The notes under the pieces were generated by a model. That model was not told where the DNA came from and ran no database searches. It was given only the letters and a program-made list of their open reading frames with translations. Positions 18,234 through 26,072 of a stretch of DNA of 64,000 bases are shown here, in pieces. A program made the position numbers and the translations under genes. The stretch comes from Thiorhodovibrio frisius (GTDB lineage Bacteria > Pseudomonadota > Gammaproteobacteria > Chromatiales > Chromatiaceae): NCBI RefSeq assembly GCF_033954835.1, contig NZ_CP121471.1, positions 4,706,501 to 4,770,500 on the forward strand. The letters run 5' to 3'. Positions within the stretch are counted from its first letter, which is position 1, and each line of letters opens with the position of its first letter.

Positions 18234-18812
18234 TTAGACCCAGAGCGCGTCCAGCTCCAGCGCCAGCTCGCTGAAGGGCGGCGCCTGCACGCACTCCGTG
18301 CCGCCCGCTTCGAGCAACAGGCGCCAGCCTGAGGGTTGCTGGCCCTGGGTCTCCAGTGCATAGGCCTCCAGCCGGCGCTGCCGGGGATCGAGCAGCCAGG
18401 CATGGGGCACGCCATAGTGGGCATAGAGCGGCATCTTGATGTTGCGATCCTTGCTTTCGGTGGAGGGCGAGAGAATCTCACACACCCAGTCCGGCACCAC
18501 CTCGAAGCGATGGCCGTCAGGTATCTGCGGCATGCGCTGGCGCCGCCAACCGGCCAGGTCGGGCACGGCGACTTCGGTGTCGCGGATGAAGTGGACCTCG
18601 GGTTCAATCAGTATCCACCAGCCGCCCGGTCCGGCATCGCCATCGTCGTAGCTGCGCCCAAGCGCCCGATCAAGCAGGACGCTCGCACGCCCATGCCGCC
18701 CGCTCGGGCGCGGCTGGGTATGCAACTGCCCGTTCAGAATCTCCCCCGTCAGCCCCTCAGGTAGGGCTTCGAGCTGGTCATAAGGCGTCAGTTGGCAGGC
18801 CAAGGCAGGCAT
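18234..18812 (-). CDS. Uma2 family protein (DUF820, restriction-endonuclease fold)
   Basis: 192 aa. The Uma2/DUF820 pattern is clear: LEALPEGLTGEILNGQL at the N-terminus, then IEPEVHF, VPDLAGWRR, VPDWVCEILSPSTESKDRNIKMPLYAHYGVPHAWLLDP, the last holding the E-x-K-like PD-(D/E)xK residues. The fold is that of restriction endonucleases, but cellular roles are mostly unknown; such genes multiply in cyanobacteria and some phototrophic or sulfur bacteria. ATG 18812 is chosen because GGAGGAGG lies just upstream. It stands alone, convergent with pgi. Confidence 0.85.
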   Translation of the reverse strand: MPALACQLTPYDQLEALPEGLTGEILNGQLHTQPRPSGRHGRASVLLDRALGRSYDDGDAGPGGWWILIEPEVHFIRDTEVAVPDLAGWRRQRMPQIPDGHRFEVVPDWVCEILSPSTESKDRNIKMPLYAHYGVPHAWLLDPRQRRLEAYALETQGQQPSGWRLLLEAGGTECVQAPPFSELALELDALWV

Positions 18813-19196
18813 GAATACCCTCCTCCAAATATCCAAGACCACCTGCCTTCATGATGCAAGGGATCTCCTAGCACCCGGCTGAAGCTGGCGGTGACAACTT
18901 CCGGGTTGACGGTGCCAATCAGGATTTCCGATCAGCGTTGGCGGGTTGAACGCATCTGTTCGTACCCTTATCCCTGAAGGCTGTAGTCGCCGAAACTGCA
19001 TCATATCGCAAGGGGCAACGACTGACGAAACACCATCACTTTGCGGCGAAACTTCCAAAAGGCGTTCCCGGGTATTGAGCAGCACGACCTGTTAAGCTTA
19101 GGCTAGTCATTCGCCGCAAACGACGGGCCGGCGCAACCGATCCAGCAACCCGATCCAGCATCCATTTTTGCCGCACCAACCACACTGAGCACGACC
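18813..19196. other. Intergenic region Uma2/leuA, no gene recognised
   Basis: About 380 bp between divergent genes. A 78-codon reading frame on the minus strand (18849-19085) resembles nothing and has no ribosome site. CCGATCCAGCA-like sequence is repeated twice near 19136-19165. I see no leucine-rich leader peptide or attenuator hairpin ahead of leuA; the leuA promoter must lie here. Confidence 0.5.
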
Positions 19197-20771
19197 ATGA
19201 GCGACCCCATTAGCAATCCAGGCAGCGAGCAAGACCGATTAATCATTTTCGACACCACCCTGCGCGATGGCGAGCAGAGCCCAGGGGCTTCGATGACCAA
19301 GGACGAGAAGGTGCGGATCGCGCGCGCGCTCGAGAAGCTGCGGGTAGATGTGATCGAGGCCGGCTTTCCGATTGCCAGCCCGGGGGACTTCGAGGCGGTC
19401 AAGGCCGTGGCCGAGACGGTCAAGGACTCCACCATCTGCGGTCTGGCCCGCGCGCTCGACAAGGACATCGACCGTGCCGGGGATGCGCTGCGCAATGCGG
19501 CCTCGGGGCGCATTCATACCTTTATCGCCACCTCTCCAATCCACATGGAGAAGAAGCTGCGCATGACGCCCGATCAGGTCGTTGAGCAAGCAGTGCATGC
19601 GGTCAAGCGCGCGCGCCAATTCACCGACGACGTCGAATTTTCGCCCGAGGACGCCGGGCGCTCGGAGATTGATTTCCTCTGCCGCATCCTGGAGGCCGTG
19701 ATCGACGCTGGTGCGCGCACCCTGAACATTCCCGATACGGTCGGCTATGCCATTCCGCATCAGTTTGGGCAACTGATCGAAACCCTGCGCGAGCGCATCC
19801 CGAACTCCGACAAAGCCGTGTTTTCGGTGCATTGCCACAATGATCTCGGCCTGGCGGTGGCCAACTCCCTGGCGGCGGTGCGCAATGGCGCGCGTCAAGT
19901 GGAGTGCACCATCAATGGTCTGGGCGAGCGCGCCGGCAACGCGGCACTTGAGGAGATCATCATGGCGGTCCGGGTGCGCCCGGATCTGTTTGGCTGCCAC
20001 ACGCGCCTGGATGCCACTCAAATCGTGCCCTGTTCGCGCCTGGTCTCAAGCATTACCGGCTTCCCGATCCAGCCTAACAAAGCCATTGTCGGCGCCAACG
20101 CCTTCGCGCACGAGTCGGGCATCCATCAGGATGGCGTGCTCAAACATCGCGAGACCTACGAGATTATGCGCGCCCAGGATGTTGGCTGGAGCGAGAACCG
20201 CATGGTGCTGGGAAAACACTCCGGGCGTAATGCCTTTCGCATGCGCTTGCAGGAGCTTGGCGTGGCCTTTGCCTCCGAAGAGGAAATCAACGCCGCCTTT
20301 AGCCGCTTTAAGGATCTTGCCGACAAGAAGCACGAGATTTTCGACGAGGATCTGCAAGCCCTGGTCACGGATGCCACCATCGACGCCACCAATGAGCGGG
20401 TCAAACTGAGTTCCATGCGGGTGTGTTCAGAGACCGGCGAAATCCCCCAGGCGCAGGTCACTCTGGTCCTGGAAGGCGAAGAGATTCAGGGCACCGCCAG
20501 CGGTGGCGGCCCGGTAGACGCGACCTTCAAGGCCATCGAATCCGTGATCGACAGTGGCACCACGCTCAAGCTCTATTCGGTCAACGCCATCACCAGCGGC
20601 ACCGATGCACTTGGCGAAGTGACGGTGCGACTGGAAAAAGGCGGACGCATCGCCAACGGCCAGGGCGCGGATACCGATATTGTCATCGCCTCGGCCAAGG
20701 CCTACATCAATGCGGTGAACAAATTTCTGCAACCACACAAGCGCGAGCATCCGCAGCAAGGTGACGTTTGA
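19197..20771 (+). CDS. leuA: 2-isopropylmalate synthase
   Basis: 524 aa (E. coli 523). Condenses acetyl-CoA with 2-oxoisovalerate, the first committed step of leucine synthesis. The DRE-TIM metallolyase barrel begins with [17 protein letters not shown] (catalytic R, D), metal ligands lie in [17 protein letters not shown], and [10 protein letters not shown] follows. The C-terminal third (from about residue 400) is the LeuA dimer domain that binds leucine for feedback inhibition. leuB/C/D are not adjacent. A uracil-DNA glycosylase gene follows after 28 bp. Confidence 0.97.
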   Translation: MSDPISNPGSEQDRLIIFDTTLRDGEQSPGASMTKDEKVRIARALEKLRVDVIEAGFPIASPGDFEAVKAVAETVKDSTICGLARALDKDIDRAGDALRNAASGRIHTFIATSPIHMEKKLRMTPDQVVEQAVHAVKRARQFTDDVEFSPEDAGRSEIDFLCRILEAVIDAGARTLNIPDTVGYAIPHQFGQLIETLRERIPNSDKAVFSVHCHNDLGLAVANSLAAVRNGARQVECTINGLGERAGNAALEEIIMAVRVRPDLFGCHTRLDATQIVPCSRLVSSITGFPIQPNKAIVGANAFAHESGIHQDGVLKHRETYEIMRAQDVGWSENRMVLGKHSGRNAFRMRLQELGVAFASEEEINAAFSRFKDLADKKHEIFDEDLQALVTDATIDATNERVKLSSMRVCSETGEIPQAQVTLVLEGEEIQGTASGGGPVDATFKAIESVIDSGTTLKLYSVNAITSGTDALGEVTVRLEKGGRIANGQGADTDIVIASAKAYINAVNKFLQPHKREHPQQGDV

Positions 20772-20799
20772 CGCGCCGGCTCGGTAACTTCTGCTAGCC

Positions 20800-21873
20800 A
20801 TGGATCTCGCGCGCAGCCGCCGCTACCTGAAGGCCGTGGGTGTCGTGCTGTGGCGTCCGCGCGACAGCTTTGACGCCGAACTGGAGACCTTCGCTGAAGG
20901 CGAGGTGAGCGCCGACCTCGAGAGTGGCAACGAGATGGCGCTTCCCGCAGCGCCGCCAACCCAGGGCCACGCCAGCACCACAGGCCTGGCGACGCCGGCT
21001 GCAGCCTCATCGACCAGCGGGTTGGCTGGTATGGCTGCGGCCAGAGCGGCCCTGGGCGCTGGAGGGGGCACTGGTGCAGGTAACGGCGGGAACACTGGGA
21101 CATCCGCTCAGGCAAGGCATGCTGCCACCAGGTCTTCACAGCCACCAACGCCCCCACCGACGCCAACCCAGCCAGCCCCTCTCCCACCGGACACGCCTAT
21201 TGCCTCGGCTCGTCCGCCAGTGCCCTCTGGCCCCGCGACCGGCAGCCCTGCACCGCCGCCAGCCCAGGCCCCAAATGCCGCCGATGCCCAAGCCATCGCC
21301 GCCATGGACTGGCCAACACTGGAGACCGAGGTCAGCCAGTGTCGGCGCTGCGGGCTGTGCGAACGCCGCAGTCAGACCGTCTTTGGCGTCGGCAACCGCC
21401 AGGCCCGGTTGATGCTTATCGGCGAGGCGCCTGGAGAAGACGAGGATCGTCAGGGCGAGCCCTTTGTTGGGCGCGCCGGGCAACTGCTCACCCGCATGCT
21501 CGCCGCCATCGATCTGCCACGCGAGCAAGTCTACATCGGCAATATCATCAAATGCCGCCCGCCCGGCAACCGCGATCCGCTACCCGAGGAAACCGCCATC
21601 TGCCGCGCCTTTATCGAACGCCAGATCGCGCTGGTCGCCCCGCAACTGCTGCTGTGCCTTGGGCGCATCTCGGCGCAGGCGCTGCTGCAAACCGGCGACG
21701 CCTTGTGGCGACTGCGCGGGCGCTGGCACAGTTTCGGCCCGGAGCGGATTCCGCTACTGGTGACCTATCACCCATCCTACTACCTGCGCACCCCGGCGGA
21801 GAAGGCACGCGGCTGGGAGGACTTGCAGCAGGTTGCGCGGCGCCTGCGCGACCTCTATACCGAAACCCCTTGA
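20800..21873 (+). CDS. Uracil-DNA glycosylase, family 4 (Fe-S type)
   Basis: 357 aa. The C-terminal 190 residues are a family 4 UDG that removes uracil from DNA: CRRCGLC (two cluster Cys), GEAPGEDEDRQGEPFVGRAG (catalytic loop), NIIKCRPPGNRDP and AICRAF (the other Cys), and YHPSYYLR. A short N-terminal helix region (RRYLKAVGVVLWRPRD) is joined to it by about 110 residues of Ala/Pro/Gly/Thr-rich linker (residues 45-160), which looks disordered. The final residues YTETP are encoded inside a dispersed repeat. The start has no clear Shine-Dalgarno. It is convergent with the DEAD-box helicase gene. Confidence 0.9.
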   Translation: MDLARSRRYLKAVGVVLWRPRDSFDAELETFAEGEVSADLESGNEMALPAAPPTQGHASTTGLATPAAASSTSGLAGMAAARAALGAGGGTGAGNGGNTGTSAQARHAATRSSQPPTPPPTPTQPAPLPPDTPIASARPPVPSGPATGSPAPPPAQAPNAADAQAIAAMDWPTLETEVSQCRRCGLCERRSQTVFGVGNRQARLMLIGEAPGEDEDRQGEPFVGRAGQLLTRMLAAIDLPREQVYIGNIIKCRPPGNRDPLPEETAICRAFIERQIALVAPQLLLCLGRISAQALLQTGDALWRLRGRWHSFGPERIPLLVTYHPSYYLRTPAEKARGWEDLQQVARRLRDLYTETP

Positions 21874-21903
21874 GATTTCGGCTCGTTCTGGGGCCGGGTG
21901 ACC
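21856..21903 (-). repeat. Dispersed intergenic repeat, family 1, copy c (overlaps gene 3' end)
   Basis: Read on the minus strand: GGTCACCCGGCCCC, AGAACGAG, CCGAAATCTCAAGGGGTTTCGG, TATA. It matches copies b and d closely. It covers the last codons of the uracil-DNA glycosylase gene and ends next to the stop of the convergent helicase gene, so it may form the shared 3' hairpin. Confidence 0.75.
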
Positions 21904-21906
21904 TGG

Positions 21907-23334
21907 TCAAGATGGCGACCTAGGTCCGCGTGGACGACCAAGCTGTTTACGATCCCGCCAGCGGCCCTTAGGCTTGACTGCCGTCGCGGCTTGAGCGCCA
22001 GCCCCCTTCGGCTTACCGCTGCGTGACCCCTTCGCCTTGCCGCGCTTGGGCGGGATGCGAAAACTGGCTTTGAGGCCGGGCAGTACCCGTTCCTCAAGTT
22101 CCAGCCCCAGGTAGCGGCGGATGTTGTCCATGCGATGCCAGTCGGCTGCCGTCACCAAGGTGACAGCGAGGCCAACAGCGCCAGCGCGTCCGGTGCGCCC
22201 GCTGCGGTGCAGGTAGTCATCACCACGCGGGGGTGGATCATAGTGCACCACCAGATCCACATCAGGAATATCCAGGCCGCGTGCGGCCACTTCGGTGGCC
22301 ACTAGCATGCGCAGCTGACCAGCACGAAACAACCCGAGCACCCGCTCGCGCTCACGCTGGTCCAACTCCCCATGCAGAGCAGCGGCGCGATGGCCCGCAG
22401 CACGCAACTGCCCTGTCAACTCCAGGGTGCGCTCGCGCTGGTTGACAAACACCAGCGCCAGACGTACCGGCTCGGTGCCCAGCAGGCCAAGCAATTGCGC
22501 CTGTTTCTGCACCAGGTCATTGCTGCGGATAAGCTGATGGCGGATCAGCGCAGACGGCGCGCGCGGGGAATCGATGCGCAACACCTGCGGCTCACGCAGC
22601 GCAGGACCGATCAGGCCCTGAAGATGGCGATGATGCAGGGTGGCCGAGAACAGCAGCGACTGGCGCGCGGGATTGCAACACTCCAGGATGGCCAAAACGT
22701 CCTCGGCAAAGCCCAGGTCGAGCATGCGATCAGCCTCGTCAAGCACCAGGCATTCCAGATCGCCAAGGTCCACCTCACCGGCGCGCAGCTGATCGAGCAG
22801 GCGCCCTGGGGTGGCGACAATCAACTCGGGGTTCTTGCGCAGGATGGAAATCTGGCGCGCCCGCGACGCGCCACCGATGATGACCCCGATGCCAAGGCGA
22901 CTGTAGCTGCCCAGGGCAAAAAAATGCGTCTCAATCTGGGTTGCCAACTCGCGCGTTGGCACCAGGATCAGCACCCGGGTCGCGGCACGCGGCGCCGGGC
23001 GCTCGAGCAGGCGCTGCATCACGGGTAACAGAAAGGCGGCGGTCTTACCCGAGCCGGTGGCGGCGGCGACCAGCAAATCCGCGCCCGCAAGCGCAGCGGG
23101 AATCACCGCCTGTTGCACCGGCGTCGGTTCGCTAAAGCCCGCCTTGACCAGGCCCCGTTGCAGGGGCTCTGCCAGTGGGAAGACGGCAAAGCCGGTTTGG
23201 GAGCCGGTTTGGGAGCCAACTTGGGAGCCAGTTTGGGACTCAGCTAGGGGGCTGATCGGAAGACTGGCTTCAGAGTCCGCCCGAGGAGGGTTCTGTACGC
23301 TGTTCTGCTCGGGTATCATCCCGCTAGCTTTCAT
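21907..23334 (-). CDS. DEAD-box ATP-dependent RNA helicase
   Basis: About 475 aa. Complete helicase core: Q motif (GFSEPTPVQQAVIP), Walker A AATGSGKT, VLDEADRMLDLGF, SAT, and motif VI HRSGRTGRAG. The C-terminal 60 residues are basic and Gly/Lys/Pro-rich (RNA-binding tail). It falls among RhlE/SrmB-like ribosome-assembly or RNA-decay helicases, but the exact member cannot be settled. The N-terminus carries a Gly-Ser-Gln-Thr repeat made by a 12-bp tandem repeat. The start is uncertain: ATG 23334 has AGGGGTGG upstream; GTG 23373 lacks a site. Confidence 0.92.
   Translation of the reverse strand: MKASGMIPEQNSVQNPPRADSEASLPISPLAESQTGSQVGSQTGSQTGFAVFPLAEPLQRGLVKAGFSEPTPVQQAVIPAALAGADLLVAAATGSGKTAAFLLPVMQRLLERPAPRAATRVLILVPTRELATQIETHFFALGSYSRLGIGVIIGGASRARQISILRKNPELIVATPGRLLDQLRAGEVDLGDLECLVLDEADRMLDLGFAEDVLAILECCNPARQSLLFSATLHHRHLQGLIGPALREPQVLRIDSPRAPSALIRHQLIRSNDLVQKQAQLLGLLGTEPVRLALVFVNQRERTLELTGQLRAAGHRAAALHGELDQRERERVLGLFRAGQLRMLVATEVAARGLDIPDVDLVVHYDPPPRGDDYLHRSGRTGRAGAVGLAVTLVTAADWHRMDNIRRYLGLELEERVLPGLKASFRIPPKRGKAKGSRSGKPKGAGAQAATAVKPKGRWRDRKQLGRPRGPRSPS
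23191..23238. repeat. 12-bp tandem repeat within the helicase gene
   Basis: Four consecutive 12-bp units, GCCGGTTTGGGA twice, then GCCAACTTGGGA and GCCAGTTTGGGA. In frame they encode a (Ser-Gln-Thr/Val-Gly)-type repeat in the variable N-terminal extension, ahead of the Q motif. Copy number could vary between strains without a frameshift. Confidence 0.9.
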
Positions 23335-23381
23335 GGTCCCGACCACCCCTGATAATGAATCCGTCTGATTCACAGTAAGGA
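23333..23381. repeat. Dispersed repeat, family 2, copy B
   Basis: ATGGTCCCGACCACCCC, then AATGAATCC and TGATTCA, then AGTAAGGA. About 40 of 49 positions match the copy at 38272-38319. It lies at the 5' end of the helicase gene; on the minus strand it supplies the AGGGGTGG that serves as the likely ribosome site. Confidence 0.6.
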
Positions 23382-23433
23382 TACCCGAAAACTCACACCC
23401 GAGTGCTCTGCCGCCAGCACGACCAGAACGGCT

Positions 23434-23862
23434 TTAAGGGTTCGCCGATGCATGCACGCCATGATCGGACAACCATTTGACATCCAGTTCCCAATCCACC
23501 CGCTCGACATCCGGCTGGCCGAGTATCAGAGTCTGAGCGCCTTTTTGGTGCTTAATCAACTCCTGCTGGGCGGCAACCATGGCGGGATCACCCTGATCCT
23601 TGCCGGCCAGCTCGGGGTGAATCACCTGCAAAAAAAGATAGGCCGGAAAACTTTGATTGCGTGGCGTAGACAGAATAGCCAGACCATTTTCGAACGAGCG
23701 CACCCGGAACTGATAGGGATAGTCGGCCAGGGTGGAATCAGCCTCAAGCAGATTATTTAGTTCCCAAACGCGCGGTTGCCAGCTAGACTTAATCCAAAAG
23801 CCCAGCACCAAAACCACAATCACGCCCAGAATAATGCTGTAATTTCGCGTAAAACTGTCCAT
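23434..23862 (-). CDS. Membrane-anchored protein of unknown function
   Basis: 142 aa. One N-terminal transmembrane helix (about residues 8-24, YSIILGVIVVLVLGFWI) with the rest predicted periplasmic. I recognise no domain. The soluble part is mixed alpha/beta in composition (VWELNNLLEADSTLADYPYQFRVRS, LAILSTPRN, YLFLQVIHPEL), with no Cys and no obvious catalytic motif. It lies alone between the helicase gene and a repeat, divergent from the lipoprotein gene. Codon use looks like that of its neighbours, so a real gene is likely. Confidence 0.7.
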   Translation of the reverse strand: MDSFTRNYSIILGVIVVLVLGFWIKSSWQPRVWELNNLLEADSTLADYPYQFRVRSFENGLAILSTPRNQSFPAYLFLQVIHPELAGKDQGDPAMVAAQQELIKHQKGAQTLILGQPDVERVDWELDVKWLSDHGVHASANP

Positions 23863-24014
23863 TTTTCATCAACCTCTTTCGTGGAGTCGCGCGCACTCTC
23901 TGGTCAGCCTGTGACTCAGCCCTGATCAAGCCTGCGCTGTTTGAATGAGGCACAGCTTGATGGCAACACGAATGATTGTCGATGAAATTAGTCAACCATT
24001 GGCCATTTCCCTCA

Positions 24015-24108
24015 CGCCGCCGGGAAGCCTCCATGGATGGATTTACGGCGTCCCCCGTGGCCGTCACCCGGCCCAGAACGAGCCGAAATCTCAAAGGGTT
24101 TCGGCATA
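24015..24108 (+). repeat. Dispersed intergenic repeat, family 1, copy d (longest composite copy)
   Basis: Carries both halves of the family: GCCGCCGGGAAGCCTCCA, ACGGCGTCCCCC, CCGTCACCCGGCCC, AGAACGAG, then the CCGAAATCTCAAAGGGTTTCGG hairpin and CATA. It links the GC-rich copies (7159-7260, 47961-48065) to the GTTTCGG copies. It is in the divergent region between the membrane protein and lipoprotein genes. Confidence 0.8.
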
Positions 24109-24141
24109 AACAAATCTCTCGCTTGAGGATGCATCGGAACC

Positions 24142-24684
24142 ATGACAAAACATTTATTGATCATGCTGCTAGCGCTTTTCATCGCCGCTTGTCAATCCAA
24201 CCCCGACAAAGCTGCCGCTAAGCTCGATGACAATTCCGGAGACGGCATCATCTCCGCGGCGGAAAGAAAGGCGACACCCGACGGCCGTGAAATACTGGCG
24301 ACCGGAAGACGCATGACGCTGATTGAAAAGGAAATCATTCCCGGCAGCTGCTGGGATTACATCGACACCGTCTATGACCGCGCGGGATACCCGAGGGGCC
24401 AACGCAAGACGGTTTTCAAGGGCAGCAAAAATCGTGGGCCCTATGCTGACATCGGGTTAGTGCAGCCGGGCGACTGGCTTTACTATATCAACCATCAGTA
24501 CGGAGGCGTTGAGCACAGCGCCATTTTCGTTGGCTGGGAGGATCCTGCTCACAAAAAGGCCCTGATGCTTAGCTACGGCGGAGAAAACCGCAAAAAGCCG
24601 GCACGTTATAGCGACTACGATCTGTCGAACATTTATCAGATTATCAGACCTGCAGGCCAACAAGAACGCTACGCGCAGAATTGA
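24142..24684 (+). CDS. Lipoprotein with an NlpC/P60-like cysteine-hydrolase core
   Basis: 180 aa. The signal peptide ends in a lipobox (LFIAAC), so Cys17 should be lipidated. After a linker with an EF-hand-like DDNSGDGIISAAE stretch comes a region resembling NlpC/P60-type hydrolases: SCWDYIDTVYDRAGYP (Cys candidate), LVQPGDWLYYIN, and VEHSAIFVGW (His candidate). Such proteins cut peptidoglycan stems or other amides in the periplasm; activity here is inferred only. Base composition is visibly less GC-rich than the flanking genes. It is convergent with the rodA-like gene. Confidence 0.7.
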   Translation: MTKHLLIMLLALFIAACQSNPDKAAAKLDDNSGDGIISAAERKATPDGREILATGRRMTLIEKEIIPGSCWDYIDTVYDRAGYPRGQRKTVFKGSKNRGPYADIGLVQPGDWLYYINHQYGGVEHSAIFVGWEDPAHKKALMLSYGGENRKKPARYSDYDLSNIYQIIRPAGQQERYAQN

Positions 24685-24687
24685 CTT

Positions 24688-24735
24688 TATACCCATCCCA
24701 AATCAGTTTTCGGAATTCCATCTGACTTGGGTATA
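24688..24735. terminator. Stem-loop between convergent lipoprotein and SEDS genes
   Basis: CCCAAATCAG (24697-24706) pairs with CTGACTTGGG (24722-24731) with one mismatch; the outer TATACCC and GGGTATA can also pair. It lies between two convergent stop codons, so it is probably a shared transcription end. No long U tract. Confidence 0.45.
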
Positions 24736-24740
24736 GACAC

Positions 24741-26072
24741 TCAGGCCTTCCGGCGTTTTGTCCGCCCACGGCCCTTGGGCTCGCCATCAGAGATCGCCAA
24801 TAGCAGGCCCACCGCCATCAGGGAGGCAAGCAGGCTGCTGCCGCCCTGGCTGATAAAGGGCAGGGTGAGACCGGTCAGCGGAATCAGCTTGGTTACCCCG
24901 CCGATGTTCAGGAAGGTCTGCACCGCCAGCACGGCGGTCAGGCCGGCGGCCAGCAGTCGGGCAAACAGACCACGACAGCGCAGCGCAATGGCGAAGCCGC
25001 GCTGAAACAACAGCAGAAAAAACAACACCACCAGCACCGAGCCGAAAAAGCCAAGTTCCTCACCCACCACAGCGTAGACAAAATCCGAGGCGGCAATGGG
25101 AATGTATTCCGGATTGCCGGCACCGAAGCCTTGCCCCCAAAGCCCGCCCGAGTACATGCCCGACAGCCCCTGCAGCAACTGCCAGCTGGCGCCGGTTGGA
25201 TCAGTGAAAGGATTCAGCCAGGCATCAATGCGGCGCGCGCTATGGCTGAAAAAGCGCAGCAGTATCAGAGAGCCGCCAACAGCCACCGCGAGCCCGAGCA
25301 GAAAATAGCCGATGCGCCCGCTGCCGAGCGTGAGCAACAACAGCAGCACCACATTTAAAATTGCGACCATGCCCAAATCACGCTGCCATAACAGCAGGGC
25401 GCACAGCACCAGCCATACGGCCACGAGCGGCAGCAGCGCGCGTGCGGGTGGCAACACGCCATACCGCCAGGCACCGAGTGCCGCTGCACGCGCGGCGATG
25501 AATGCAGCCAGATAGAGCACCACACTGAGCTTGAGAAACTCGCTCGGGGTCAAAAAGCCAGCCGCATAGATGGCACCGCGATAACGCTGCCCCGTCACCA
25601 CCAAAGCAGCCAGCAGCCCCAGCGAGACCAGCGCCCACAGCCAGGGCGAGGCAGCCAGATGGCGATAACGCCCGCGCATGGCTGCCAGGGTGACCAGCAG
25701 CATGGCGCCCATGCAGGCGGGGTAGAGGGCGTATTGGCGAAGCGCTCCCGCCAGCGTATCGGCGGCGAAAGCGCCGAGTCGATAGTGCATCAAAATCCCC
25801 AGTCCTGAGAGCAGCGCCACCGCCGCAACCAGCAGTTGATCGCCGCGAAAGCGCACTGCAACCAGGGTCAGATGCACAACAATCAAGCTCGGCACATAGA
25901 GCGCCAGCGGCAGCAGATCGCGTGCTTCAATCAGCCGCTCGACACTGCGCTGAGCGCCGAAAATGAGCAAAAACCCCACGCTGACGGCAAAGCCGCACAG
26001 CAACAGCCAATGTCGCTCGGGCGCCCGTGCCGTCCAGGTCTCCTGCCAGCTTGTCGGGTTCGCCGCCGTCAT
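24741..26072 (-). CDS. SEDS-family peptidoglycan polymerase (FtsW/RodA/SpoVE type)
   Basis: 443 aa with about ten transmembrane helices. SEDS proteins polymerise lipid II into glycan strands with a partner class B PBP. Family marks: ADSFVY-like IAASDFVYAVVGEELGFFGS, and the C-terminal GGVTKLIPLTGLTLPFISQGGSS. It has extra N-terminal helices, giving an architecture like the actinobacterial RodA. Its start overlaps the stop of the upstream penicillin-binding protein gene by 4 bp (ATGA), so the two are translationally coupled and probably work as a pair. Neither mreBCD nor division (dcw) genes are near, so this may be an accessory pair besides the housekeeping rodA and ftsW. Confidence 0.9.
   Translation of the reverse strand: MTAANPTSWQETWTARAPERHWLLLCGFAVSVGFLLIFGAQRSVERLIEARDLLPLALYVPSLIVVHLTLVAVRFRGDQLLVAAVALLSGLGILMHYRLGAFAADTLAGALRQYALYPACMGAMLLVTLAAMRGRYRHLAASPWLWALVSLGLLAALVVTGQRYRGAIYAAGFLTPSEFLKLSVVLYLAAFIAARAAALGAWRYGVLPPARALLPLVAVWLVLCALLLWQRDLGMVAILNVVLLLLLTLGSGRIGYFLLGLAVAVGGSLILLRFFSHSARRIDAWLNPFTDPTGASWQLLQGLSGMYSGGLWGQGFGAGNPEYIPIAASDFVYAVVGEELGFFGSVLVVLFFLLLFQRGFAIALRCRGLFARLLAAGLTAVLAVQTFLNIGGVTKLIPLTGLTLPFISQGGSSLLASLMAVGLLLAISDGEPKGRGRTKRRKA

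Noticed and set aside
18849-19085. 78-codon minus-strand frame upstream of leuA
   Set aside because: No ribosome site, no recognisable similarity, composition not like neighbouring genes.
19086-19196. leu leader peptide and attenuator before leuA
   Set aside because: No short frame with clustered Leu codons and no terminator hairpin.
23191-23238. Possible CRISPR-like array
   Set aside because: Four adjacent 12-bp units with no spacers, in frame within a helicase gene; a coding tandem repeat.
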